NCBI RefSeq assembly: GCF_025506275.1
Contig: NZ_QYCP01000086.1
Coordinates: 62,001-126,000, forward strand
Source of the DNA: Brevibacterium permense
GTDB lineage: Bacteria; Actinomycetota; Actinomycetes; Actinomycetales; Brevibacteriaceae
Direction: 5' to 3'
Length of the DNA stretch: 64,000 nt
Below the pieces are notes generated by a model. That model worked only from the letters and a program-made list of their open reading frames with translations. It was not told the DNA's origin and made no database searches. Below, in pieces: positions 53,651-62,212 of this stretch (position 1 is its first letter; the number at the start of each line of letters is the position of its first letter). The translations under genes and the position numbers were made by a program.

Positions 53651-55297
53651 TCAGCCATCTACGACTGAAGCACTGTTCTCCCACACAGTTTCACCGTCAA
53701 CAATCGTGGCACGCACCTGCGCCTCAAGGAGTCGGTCTTCATCATCGGAGAAGGGATCGACGTCGAGAACGACGAGGTTGGCGCGACCGCCTGGGGCGAT
53801 TCGGCCGATGCCATCGGTGAAACCGCCTGCCAATGCCGAGGCGAGCGTGAGAGCGCCCAATGCCTGACTTGGAGTGAATGCTCGCTCAGGATGATAGCTC
53901 GCCATCCCGGGTTCAAGGGCCGAGCGGGTAGTCAAGGCGATGAAGAGGTTGTGCGACATCTGATGCGGTGCAGTCGGTGCATCCGTGCCCAGAGCAATAC
54001 GGACTCCGGCCTGACGGAACTTCTGCCAGGGGAATCCGGTCTCGGCGCGCTCGCCTCCGAGCACCGTCATCCAATTGCCCATGATCGCCGGATCGCAGTG
54101 CACCGGCTGCATCGATGCAACGACGCCGAGGCTGGCCATGCGTGCGATCGTCTGATCGGTCACCGACTCGAGGTGTTCGATCCGCGGAGTCCGGATTCGG
54201 GGTCCATTGACGCGTACGCATTCGGCCACAAGGTCGAGCGCGATCTCACTTGCGTGGTCACCGATGGCGTGCATGGCAAGCTCAAGCCCATGGGCATCGG
54301 CAGCGACAGCGACCGGGGCCGCCGACTCGAACGACCAGATCGGCCCGGTGTGAGTGCCGTTGACATAGGGGTCGCGCATGGCAGCAGTGCACGCATCGAT
54401 GACGCCATCGAGGATGAATTTCACGCCGACGATGCGGAACCATTCGGAACCGGCGAGGTCGGCGAACTGGTCGCGAACCTCGGCGGCTCGTGCGACAGCA
54501 GCGAGATCGCGGGCCGGATCGCCGGAGGGCCGCAGCAGCCAATGGGCAGTGACGGGAAACGGCAGTCGTCCGTCTCTCTCGAGCCGACGGCAGAAGGCCG
54601 CGGCCTCTGCTTCGCCCACCGCCATGTCGGTCGCCGATGTGACTCCGTTCTCCAGGTAGACGCGGAAGGCGCTGTCGAGGAACCGATCTCGATCTTCGTC
54701 TGTCGTGACGGACTCAAGATAGGACCATGCGTGCTCGATCGCCGCGTTCTCGAGCAGGAACCCGGTCGCCTTACCCTGCCCATCACGGACGATCTCGCCG
54801 CCGTGTGGGTTCGGTGTCGCCTCCGTGATGCCCATGGCCTCAAGCGCTGCTGTATTCACCCAAGCGGAATGAACATCATTGGAGTCGAGGAGCACGGGGA
54901 CATCGCTGACCACCTCGTCGATCATGGCAGCCGTGGGCCTGTCGCCGGGGATGGCGTCGAACATCCAACCCGAGCCCAGCACGCACGGGGCTTCGGGCTG
55001 CTCCTGCCGCCTGAGCGCCAAGCGCTCTTGGATTTCCTCGAGACTCGTGCAGTCCCGCAGCTGAACCTTGTCGAGTGTCTGGCCGAGCATCATCATGTGC
55101 GTGTGTCCCTCGACGAATCCGGGAGCGAGGAGGCTGCCTTCGAGGTCGATCCGCTGCGCGGAGTCTCCCGCGATATCGAGGACCGCTGAGGTGTCTCCGA
55201 CGGCGAGAATACGGCCGGCGTCGATCGCCACTGCCTTGCCGATCGGTGCGTGTTCGTCTCCGGTAAAGACAGCGGCATTCTCATAGACGGTGGTCAT
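53651..55297 (-). CDS. Amidohydrolase family 3 enzyme (YtcJ-like)
   Basis: The 548-residue metal-dependent hydrolase has the start VYENAAVFTGDEHAPIGKAV, the metal site APGFVEGHTHMMMLG (HxH) and conserved AMHAIGDHASEIALDLVAEC, then RIEHLESVTDQTIARMASLG and RIALGTDAPTAPH. The ATG at 55297 has AAAGGAC upstream; the frame is open to 55993, but that extension lies inside the MFS gene. Its start overlaps the MFS stop by 4 bp. The substrate is probably an imported amide or cyclic compound. Confidence 0.9.
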   Translation of the reverse strand: MTTVYENAAVFTGDEHAPIGKAVAIDAGRILAVGDTSAVLDIAGDSAQRIDLEGSLLAPGFVEGHTHMMMLGQTLDKVQLRDCTSLEEIQERLALRRQEQPEAPCVLGSGWMFDAIPGDRPTAAMIDEVVSDVPVLLDSNDVHSAWVNTAALEAMGITEATPNPHGGEIVRDGQGKATGFLLENAAIEHAWSYLESVTTDEDRDRFLDSAFRVYLENGVTSATDMAVGEAEAAAFCRRLERDGRLPFPVTAHWLLRPSGDPARDLAAVARAAEVRDQFADLAGSEWFRIVGVKFILDGVIDACTAAMRDPYVNGTHTGPIWSFESAAPVAVAADAHGLELAMHAIGDHASEIALDLVAECVRVNGPRIRTPRIEHLESVTDQTIARMASLGVVASMQPVHCDPAIMGNWMTVLGGERAETGFPWQKFRQAGVRIALGTDAPTAPHQMSHNLFIALTTRSALEPGMASYHPERAFTPSQALGALTLASALAGGFTDGIGRIAPGGRANLVVLDVDPFSDDEDRLLEAQVRATIVDGETVWENSASVVDG

Positions 55298-56559
55298 GGT
55301 GTCCTTTCGTGGGTTTCTGCGGCTTCGTCGAGGCTGTTGAGCGTCTTCTCTACGCGGGTTGATACGCGTGCGATGAGCATCGTCGGAATGATGAGGACGA
55401 AGCTGACGAGACCCATGATCAGTCCGAAGTTCGGAATTCCGACACCGTCGATGATCCAGGCTCCGATGATCGGGGCGAAGCTCGAACCGACGATATAGGC
55501 CCCGATCAGCGGTCCTGACCAACTTCCTCGCGCATCGAGACCGGCGGCAGTGGCAATGAAGAGCGTGAAGGCGAAGGCGTAGATGGTGTTCACCGCAATG
55601 ATGAGAGTGGCGAGCATTGCAGGGTCCGACTCCACGCCGATCCAGATCTTGATCGCCCCTCCGAGTGCGAGTGCGATGCCCAAGGGCAGGGCGCGTCCGA
55701 TTCTGCTGCCGAGCAGGGTCACAATGAGCATTGCTCCGGCGCCGATGCCAGCTGCCGCGCTGAGCGCGAAGCCGAGGGTCTGATCGGACATGCCGACCGC
55801 ACCTCCGAGGGTTGGTGCTAATGTCCACACCGAATCCTCGCTGGTTCCCCACAGGGGGAAGACGATGAGGACGCCGATTCCTGCGAGGAGGACCGTACGC
55901 GGGGTCCGCGGTCGACTCGATGAAGGGATCGCCTCGGTTGTGGTTTCGGCGAGCACCTCGGTCGTCGATGTTTCGGGTGTCTTCGGCAGCCATACGGTCA
56001 CGGCGAGGCTGATCAGCGACAGCAGGGCCAGGGATCCGAAGACGGTGTTCTGGGCCAGACCGAGCACGGGAATGACGGCGAGGACGACCATGACGAGGAG
56101 TCGGTTGACGACTCCGGACGAGGCGCTGACCCGGTTGGGGTTCCGCAACGCGGCAATCGCTGCGCCCGAGGTCGACACCGCGGTGCCGAGCCCCGCCGAG
56201 CCGAGGAGGAAGCTGATGACGATGAGCGCATTGGGTCCGGGGACCAGTGCGGCGACGAGGAAGGCGATCGTCGCAATGCCGAGTCCTCCGCCCGCTATGG
56301 TGCGCCGCCTGATTCCGGCCGCGGCACGGGAGGTCACCAACCCGATGATCGCCGAGGTGAAGAGCCCCCAGGTGAGGATGTTGCCTGCGGCGACGACGTC
56401 GAATCCGATCTGCTCGAAGACCGACATGATCAGCGGGGCGAGGTTGGCAAGCATGAGTCCGGCGAGAGAGACGAGGAAGACCGCAGTTCCATTCCGCAGC
56501 CCGAGGGGGACCCGAGGATCGTCCGGTGTCGGTGGTGCGGAAGTGGAGGTGGAACTCAT
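55294..56559 (-). CDS. MFS transporter
   Basis: The 421-residue transporter has about 12 helices (NGTAVFLVSLAGLMLANLAP, then VVAAGNILTWGLFTSAIIGL, etc.). The inter-repeat loop ETSTTEVLAETTTEAIPSSS is hydrophilic and cytoplasmic. It forms an operon with the amidohydrolase (4-bp overlap) and is divergent from a TetR gene, so it probably imports the amidohydrolase substrate or exports a drug. Confidence 0.88.
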   Translation of the reverse strand: MSSTSTSAPPTPDDPRVPLGLRNGTAVFLVSLAGLMLANLAPLIMSVFEQIGFDVVAAGNILTWGLFTSAIIGLVTSRAAAGIRRRTIAGGGLGIATIAFLVAALVPGPNALIVISFLLGSAGLGTAVSTSGAAIAALRNPNRVSASSGVVNRLLVMVVLAVIPVLGLAQNTVFGSLALLSLISLAVTVWLPKTPETSTTEVLAETTTEAIPSSSRPRTPRTVLLAGIGVLIVFPLWGTSEDSVWTLAPTLGGAVGMSDQTLGFALSAAAGIGAGAMLIVTLLGSRIGRALPLGIALALGGAIKIWIGVESDPAMLATLIIAVNTIYAFAFTLFIATAAGLDARGSWSGPLIGAYIVGSSFAPIIGAWIIDGVGIPNFGLIMGLVSFVLIIPTMLIARVSTRVEKTLNSLDEAAETHERTP

Positions 56560-56595
56560 AGGTCGGCCCCTTTGCCAGTGCGAGTTTCGCGTATT

Positions 56596-56614
56596 AAACG
56601 AAAAGTTTTCGGTT
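56596..56614. promoter_or_regulatory. TetR operator candidate
   Basis: AAACGAAAA-G-TTTTCGGTT is an inverted repeat with one mismatch in the MFS-tetR intergenic region, 37 bp before the MFS start; the rest of the region is AT-rich. Confidence 0.5.
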
Positions 56615-56734
56615 ATATAGAATGGTGCCCGTACACCGAGACCTTGTCAATGCGTAGTCGCGCAGCGATACGTCCAGATTTCGGGATCCTTGGGCGCCTG
56701 GGCGTCCGGATGGCCCTGAGGAAGTGAGCGCTTC

Positions 56735-57343
56735 ATGGCACGACCTAGTTCCCCGCTGCTGAGCCGGGAGAAGATCGGACGCGCGGCAATCAGGATGATC
56801 GATGACGGCGGCGAGCTCAAGATCCAGCCGCTGGCCAAGGAGCTGGGAGTCAGTTTGTCCTCGATCTATCACCATGTCGACGGACGGGAGGGGATCATCC
56901 ATGCGATGCGCGAGGTTCTCAGCGCCGAATACACCTTGAGCATCCCTGAGCAGGGATCTTGGAAAGACGATCTGAAGGCGAGGATGGATTCGCTGTGGCG
57001 GCTCTATTCGGATCATCCGCGGGTGATGATCCACCTGCTGGGGGTCACGGTCGAGGAGCCCGGGACTTTGACTCTCTATGAGTCTCTCATCGACGTGCTG
57101 GCTGGTGCGGGTGTGCCGGAGAGCGAGCTTCTCACGACGGTCGAGGTGCTTGATGCATTCGCCTTCGGAGCCGCGCTCGACGCGCTGTCGCCGCAGGTAG
57201 TCTTCTCTCCTGCGTCAGAGGACTCTCGGCTCACCAGTCTGATTGAGAATCACCCTGCGGGCACCGAGCGGAATCACCGGCTCTACCGACGTGGTCTCGA
57301 CTTCATCATCGCCGGTATCGAGGCTGGGATCCCCCAGCCCTAG
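56735..57343 (+). CDS. TetR-family regulator
   Basis: The 202-residue regulator has the N-terminal HTH LSREKIGRAAIRMIDDGGEL and ELGVSLSSIYHHVDGREGII, and a C-terminal ligand-binding domain of the TetR_C type (SLWRLYSDHPRVMIHLLGV). It is divergent from the MFS-amidohydrolase operon and likely represses it. Its stop lies 4 bp from the convergent selD stop. Confidence 0.9.
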   Translation: MARPSSPLLSREKIGRAAIRMIDDGGELKIQPLAKELGVSLSSIYHHVDGREGIIHAMREVLSAEYTLSIPEQGSWKDDLKARMDSLWRLYSDHPRVMIHLLGVTVEEPGTLTLYESLIDVLAGAGVPESELLTTVEVLDAFAFGAALDALSPQVVFSPASEDSRLTSLIENHPAGTERNHRLYRRGLDFIIAGIEAGIPQP

Positions 57344-57347
57344 CCCA

Positions 57348-58334
57348 TCACCGCACGTGCACGCCCGAGCCGGCGACAATCTCGCCGATGACCGGGTAAC
57401 CAGGCAGTTCACCGACGACGAGCAGTCCGCCGGAGGTCTGAGCATCCGCCAGAAGCAGCAGGTCGTCCTCGGTCACCGAATCGTCCGCGGTGAGATGAGG
57501 CCGAACCCAGTCGAGATTTCGCCTGGTCCCGCCTGACACATACCCGGCCGCGATCGACTCATCGACTCCGCCGAGGCGGGGCACCGCGGCCGCGTCGATG
57601 ACCGCTCCGACTCCTGAGGCGCGGGCCATCTTGAACAGGTGCCCGAGCAGGCCGAAACCGGTGACGTCGGTGGCCGCTCGCACTGCTGCAGCCACGGCCG
57701 CCCGTGAGGCTTCGTCGTTGAGTGCGGTCATCGTGGCGATGGCCTCGTCGAAACGATCACCCGTGACTTTGTGCCGATTGTTGAGGATCCCCACGCCGAT
57801 CGGCTTGGTCAATGTCAGGGGCAGGCCAGCCTCGGCGGAATCATTGCGCATGAGTTCATCCGGGCGGGCCACACCGGTCACGGCCATCCCGTACTTCGGT
57901 TCGGGATCGTCGATCGAATGCCCGCCGGCGACTGGACAGTTCGCCTGCGCTGCAATGTCGAGCCCGCCGCGCAGGACCTCGGTGAGCAGCTCCATCGGCA
58001 GCTTCTCGCGCGGCCACCCGACGAGGTTGATCGCCGTGACCGGGGTCCCGCCCATCGCGTAGATGTCCGAGAGCGCATTGGCCGCCGCGATCCGTCCCCA
58101 GTCGTAGGCGTCATCGACGACCGGGGTGAAGAAATCCGCGGTCGAGAGCACCGCAAGGTCGTCACGGACTCGCACCGCCGAGGCATCATCGCCGTCATCG
58201 AGGCCGACAAGGACATCCGGACCGGGCTGACCGACCAGCCCGCGCACCGCATCCTCGAGCTCGCCCGGCGGGATCTTGCAGGCGCATCCTCCACCGTGGG
58301 CGAACGAGGTCAGACGGTCCTGAATCGCAGTCAT
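57348..58334 (-). CDS. selD: Selenide, water dikinase (selenophosphate synthetase)
   Basis: The 328-residue enzyme makes selenophosphate from selenide and ATP, the selenium donor for Sec-tRNA synthesis. The N-terminus carries FAHGGGCACKIPPGELEDAV, with Cys17, Cys19 and Lys20 at the same numbers as in E. coli SelD; the nucleophile is Cys, not Sec. The ATP-binding repeats follow (LVGLDDGDDASAVRV, AANALSDIYAMGGTPVTAIN). The ATG at 58334 has TAGTCT six bases upstream, so it appears leaderless. It is divergent from tRNA-Sec. Confidence 0.96.
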   Translation of the reverse strand: MTAIQDRLTSFAHGGGCACKIPPGELEDAVRGLVGQPGPDVLVGLDDGDDASAVRVRDDLAVLSTADFFTPVVDDAYDWGRIAAANALSDIYAMGGTPVTAINLVGWPREKLPMELLTEVLRGGLDIAAQANCPVAGGHSIDDPEPKYGMAVTGVARPDELMRNDSAEAGLPLTLTKPIGVGILNNRHKVTGDRFDEAIATMTALNDEASRAAVAAAVRAATDVTGFGLLGHLFKMARASGVGAVIDAAAVPRLGGVDESIAAGYVSGGTRRNLDWVRPHLTADDSVTEDDLLLLADAQTSGGLLVVGELPGYPVIGEIVAGSGVHVR

Positions 58335-58346
58335 ACCCGGAGACTA
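58335..58346 (-). promoter_or_regulatory. -10 box TAGTCT of selD
   Basis: TAGTCT (58346-58341, minus strand) plus CCGGGT leads into the ATG at 58334. Confidence 0.45.
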
Positions 58347-58419
58347 ACACTCGCGTGGTGGGTCGTCACCAGGTCCGACGAGTGTCCACATCTCGACGGA
58401 TGGCCCTCTTCAACGGGCG

Positions 58420-58449
58420 CTGAGAGCACCTGTCGTCCCGCGATAGGAT
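58420..58449 (+). promoter_or_regulatory. Promoter of tRNA-Sec
   Basis: CTGAGA (58420-58425, weak -35) and TAGGAT (58444-58449, -10) have an 18-base spacer. Seven bases separate the -10 from the tRNA 5' G at 58457, so transcription may begin at the mature 5' end. Confidence 0.5.
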
Positions 58450-58456
58450 GACTGGT

Positions 58457-58551
58457 GGAGGCGTCCGTGTCCTGGTGGGCGCCCTGGTCTTCAAAACCAG
58501 TGAGACCGAGTATCTCGGTCTGGCGGGTTCGATTCCCGTCCGCCTCCGCCA
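58457..58551 (+). tRNA. selC: tRNA-Sec (anticodon TCA)
   Basis: The 95-nt tRNA pairs GGAGGCG at the 5' end with CGCCTCC near the 3' end, followed by discriminator G and an encoded CCA. The anticodon stem CTGGT/ACCAG (58484-58488, 58496-58500) holds the loop CTTCAAA with TCA at 58491-58493, which reads UGA. A long variable arm (GAGACCGAG/CTCGGTCT) and a T-arm CGGGTTCGATTCCCG complete it. The acceptor and T stems together appear to have 13 base pairs, the length that marks tRNA-Sec. Confidence 0.96.
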
Positions 58552-58614
58552 AGCGTCCCGCGGTCCCGCCGACCGGGTGTCACCGCCGTGATTCTGCACC
58601 GAGGAGGAGGTCAG

Positions 58615-59946
58615 ATGGTCGAGCCCGACCCGCGTCGATCCATTCCGCGAACGGATCATCTCCTCGCCCTTCCGGAGGTCATCGCCGCAGGCGAGCACGT
58701 CAATCAGGCAACCATCAAGGCCATCATCTCCGAAGTGCAGACCGCAGCCCGAAACGGCGAGGTCCCCGTCGCCGAGGTGGTCCCCACCATCACCTCCAAG
58801 CTCGGTTCCCGTTCGGCCTCCTCTCTGATTCCGGTGCTCAACGCCACCGGCATCCTCGTCCACACGAACCTCGGGCGGGCGCCGCTCTCAGCTGCGGCGA
58901 CACAGGCAGTCGTCGAGGCGGCCGGTTACGTCGACGTCGAAATGGACCTCGGCACCGGCAAACGCAGCAAGCGGGGGACCGGAGCGAAAGCCGCCCTGCT
59001 GCGGGCCTGCCCGACCGCCGAGGATGCCCTCGTCGTCAACAACGGTGCCGCCGCCCTGCTGCTGGCTGTCACTGCGCTGCGCGGTCGCGGTGCAGGTTCC
59101 GGCGAGATCATCATCAGCCGCGGCGAACTCATCGAAATCGGCGCCGGGTTCCGTCTCACCGACCTCATGACGACGACCGGCTCACGGCTGCGCGAGGTCG
59201 GCACGACGAACCGCACCCACCTGACCGACTACGCGGAAGCGATCGGCCCGAACACATCGAGCCTGCTCAAGGTGCATACGAGCAACTTCCGCGTCGAAGG
59301 ATTCACCTCCTCCGTCGACGTGGCGGATCTGCGCACACTCGCGGACGAGCACGGCCTCCCGCTCATGGTCGACCTCGGCTCCGGACTCTTCACCCCCGAC
59401 CCGGCCCTGCCCGACGAACCGGACATCGACACAGCGCTGCGCGCCGGCGCCGACCTCGTCATCGTCTCCGGAGACAAGCTCTTGGGCGGCCCGCAGGCCG
59501 GACTCATCCTCGGCCGCACCGAAGCGGTGCAGACACTGGCCAAGCACCCTTTGGCCAGAGCGCTGCGCACGGACAAACTCACCCTCGCCGCCCTCGAAGC
59601 CACGATCACCGACGCGACGAACCCGATCCACGACGCCCTCCACATCGACGCAGATCACCTGCGGAAACGCACCGAAACCCTCGCCGAGGCGGTCGGCGCC
59701 ACGGTCGTCGAACATGACGGCCGAGTCGGCGGCGGGGGAGCTCCCGGAGTGCCCCTGCCCGGCTGGGCCGTCGAACTGCCTGAAGACTGCGCCGAACCGC
59801 TGCGCCTCGCGGACCCCTCGATCGTCGCCCGCGTCCACCAGGGACGATGCCTCATCGACCTGCGCTGCGTGCCCGAAACCGACGACCAGCGCGTCGCCGA
59901 TGCCATCGACAGAGTGACATCCGTCCGCGTCGGTGACGATGACTGA
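58615..59946 (+). CDS. selA: L-seryl-tRNA(Sec) selenium transferase
   Basis: The 443-residue PLP enzyme turns Ser-tRNA(Sec) into Sec-tRNA(Sec) using selenophosphate. It has IPVLNATGILVHTNLGRAPL near the N-terminus, LKVHTSNFRVEGFTSSVDVA, and the PLP lysine in VIVSGDKLLGGPQAGLILG. The ATG at 58615 follows GAGGAGGAGGTCAG; an upstream GTG at 58588 lacks a ribosome site. It follows tRNA-Sec by 63 bp and overlaps selB. Confidence 0.96.
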   Translation: MVEPDPRRSIPRTDHLLALPEVIAAGEHVNQATIKAIISEVQTAARNGEVPVAEVVPTITSKLGSRSASSLIPVLNATGILVHTNLGRAPLSAAATQAVVEAAGYVDVEMDLGTGKRSKRGTGAKAALLRACPTAEDALVVNNGAAALLLAVTALRGRGAGSGEIIISRGELIEIGAGFRLTDLMTTTGSRLREVGTTNRTHLTDYAEAIGPNTSSLLKVHTSNFRVEGFTSSVDVADLRTLADEHGLPLMVDLGSGLFTPDPALPDEPDIDTALRAGADLVIVSGDKLLGGPQAGLILGRTEAVQTLAKHPLARALRTDKLTLAALEATITDATNPIHDALHIDADHLRKRTETLAEAVGATVVEHDGRVGGGGAPGVPLPGWAVELPEDCAEPLRLADPSIVARVHQGRCLIDLRCVPETDDQRVADAIDRVTSVRVGDDD

Positions 59947-61876
59947 AACGCCCCGGACCGCCGATGCGGCCGCACCCGGCACCTTCGTCATCGCCACCGC
60001 CGGGCATGTCGACCACGGGAAGTCGACGCTGGTGGGTGCCCTGACCGGGATGGAACCCGACCGTTGGGCCGAAGAGAAGAAACGCGGACTGACGATCGAC
60101 CTCGGGTTCGCTTGGACGACCCTGCCCTCGGGGCGGGAGCTCGCCTTCGTCGACGTTCCGGGGCACGAGAAGTTCCTTGCGAACATGCTCGCCGGACTCG
60201 GTCCCGCACCCATCGCCTGCTTCGTCATCGCCGCCGACAAGGGGTGGCAGGCCCAATCGAGTGACCACCGCGACGCGATCAATGCGCTGGGCATCACTCA
60301 CGGCCTCGTCGTCGTCACCCGCGCCGACCTCGCCCCTGACTCCGTTGAAACCACAAAGGCGCAGGTCAGCGCCCAACTGCGTGGTACGACACTCGAAGCG
60401 GCCCCGATCGTCACGGTCTCGGCCACGACCGGGGAGGGCCTGCCCGAACTCATCAGCGTCCTCGACGAGGTCACGGCCACAGCCGAGGCCCCGTCCGCCT
60501 CGGGGAGGGTGCGTCTGTGGATCGACCGCGCGTTCACCATCAAGGGAGCCGGCACTGTTGTGACCGGAACCCTCACCGCAGGCACCCTGACCACCGGCGA
60601 TACCGTCGAACTGCGCGGGGATACCATCGACCGGACCGTGGGCGTGCGCGGCCTCCAGTCCCGGAACTCCACCACCACCGAGGTGGTCCCGCAGGCCCGC
60701 GTGGCCGTCAACCTCCGCGACGTCCCCGCCGACGATCTCCACCGCGGCGACGCCCTGCTCACCCCAGAGGCCTGGCCGATCGTCGACACGATCGACGTGC
60801 GCCGCACCATGGGTGAGGCCCTCGATTCCGGAATCCACGAACTCATGGCCCATATCGGCACCGCCGCCGTGCCCGCAAGACTGCGATCCTTCGCCGCCGA
60901 TCATGCCCGACTCACCCTCGACCGACCGCTTCCCCTGCAGGTCAGCGACCGGATCGTGCTGCGCGCACCGGGCAGCCGCAACGTCTTCGCCGGCCTCCTC
61001 GTCCTCGACGTCGACCCGCCCGAACTGACCCGGCGAGGCGACGGCGCCAGACGCGCACAACTGCTCGCCGAGCGTCCCAGCGAAGGCGATCTCCTCGCCG
61101 AGGTGGCCCGCCGCGGGGCCGTCGAACGCTCCGTCCTCACCCGGTTCGGCCTGCAGATCCCCGTCGACGACTCCCTGCCGGCCGAGGTCGAAGACATGGG
61201 CGGCTGGCTCGTCCACTCGCCGGCGCTGACCACCTGGGTCGAGGCGGCGAAATCCCTGGTCAGCCACGAACTCACCGCCTCACCGATGGCGGCAGGAGTG
61301 CCGGTCAAGGCCGTTGCCGAGGCACTGCGCCGGACCTCGGGAACTGGTCGCAGACGGCCCGGAGAGCCCAAAGACGATGCCTCGCCGAACGGGAAGACTC
61401 CGTCGACCCACCCCCTTCCCGAAAGCACGGGCACAGCGACTCGGACACTGCTGGGCGAGATCATCTCCCGAGCCGGGCTCGAAGCCGTCGACGGAATCGT
61501 CCGCCCTCCAGGGCATATCGCCGGCCTCGGCGAGGCAGAAGCCGGTATCGCCGAGATCGAACATCGACTCGCAGCCGACCCGTTCGCCGCACCGGAAGCC
61601 GATGACCTGCGCGAACTCGGCCTCGGAGTGCGGGAGCTCGCGGTCGCCGAGAAGGCGGGACGGATCCTGCGCCTCGGCGACGGCATCATCGTGTCCCCGC
61701 GCACCCCGGCGCAGGCGATGCGGATCCTCGCCGGTCTCGACCAACCCTTCACCACGAGCCAGGCGAGGCAAGCGCTGGGGACGACCCGACGCGTCGTCAT
61801 CCCTCTGCTCGAACACCTCGATGGCCGGGGATGGACGCGCCGACTCGACACCACACACCGCGAAGTCGTGCGCTGA
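59939..61876 (+). CDS. selB: Selenocysteine-specific elongation factor SelB
   Basis: The 645-residue GTPase delivers Sec-tRNA(Sec) to a ribosome paused at UGA with a SECIS hairpin. The EF-Tu-like part has ATAGHVDHGKSTLVGALTG (P-loop), RGLTIDLGFAW (switch I) and FVDVPGHEKFLANML (switch II). The second half holds the four winged helices that bind the SECIS. The ATG at 59939 overlaps the selA stop by 8 bp, so expression is coupled; a GTG at 59933 is also possible. Confidence 0.96.
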   Translation: MTETPRTADAAAPGTFVIATAGHVDHGKSTLVGALTGMEPDRWAEEKKRGLTIDLGFAWTTLPSGRELAFVDVPGHEKFLANMLAGLGPAPIACFVIAADKGWQAQSSDHRDAINALGITHGLVVVTRADLAPDSVETTKAQVSAQLRGTTLEAAPIVTVSATTGEGLPELISVLDEVTATAEAPSASGRVRLWIDRAFTIKGAGTVVTGTLTAGTLTTGDTVELRGDTIDRTVGVRGLQSRNSTTTEVVPQARVAVNLRDVPADDLHRGDALLTPEAWPIVDTIDVRRTMGEALDSGIHELMAHIGTAAVPARLRSFAADHARLTLDRPLPLQVSDRIVLRAPGSRNVFAGLLVLDVDPPELTRRGDGARRAQLLAERPSEGDLLAEVARRGAVERSVLTRFGLQIPVDDSLPAEVEDMGGWLVHSPALTTWVEAAKSLVSHELTASPMAAGVPVKAVAEALRRTSGTGRRRPGEPKDDASPNGKTPSTHPLPESTGTATRTLLGEIISRAGLEAVDGIVRPPGHIAGLGEAEAGIAEIEHRLAADPFAAPEADDLRELGLGVRELAVAEKAGRILRLGDGIIVSPRTPAQAMRILAGLDQPFTTSQARQALGTTRRVVIPLLEHLDGRGWTRRLDTTHREVVR

Positions 61877-62212
61877 GCACGGCCGCGGCGCCAACGGACG
61901 AGCCGCCTCGCCGGCGGATCGATGACGGATCGATGCCCGCGGAAGCTGAGTGACCGCTTCGGCGAATCTTCGTGATCTGTACTACGATCAAGTCGAAATG
62001 ATCGTTCGCGCCGATTCGGGCGCCTCCGTCGATGGTATGGGTGATAACTGACTGCGGTGATGGGGCCGCAGCGACGCCATTCATCGCCTCACGTTCCCCA
62101 TACCCGGGTGCGCAGCACTGTCAGCAACACCGACCGCACCCCGAAATCCTCACCATTGACCGTCTCCGGTCGCGCAATCGCGATTCCGACCCGAGACTGC
62201 GAAGGAGCAATC
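61877..62212. other. Intergenic region with an inverted repeat before the SSADH gene
   Basis: ACGATCA (61984-61990) and TGATCGT (61999-62005) form a perfect inverted repeat with an eight-base spacer, about 210 bp upstream of the dehydrogenase start. This could be a regulator site. Nothing else recognisable is present in these 336 bp. Confidence 0.45.

Noticed and set aside
55298-55993. N-terminal extension of the amidohydrolase to about 780 residues
   Set aside because: The extension lies within the MFS gene and has no family pattern. The ATG at 55297 has a good ribosome site and the usual 4-bp overlap.
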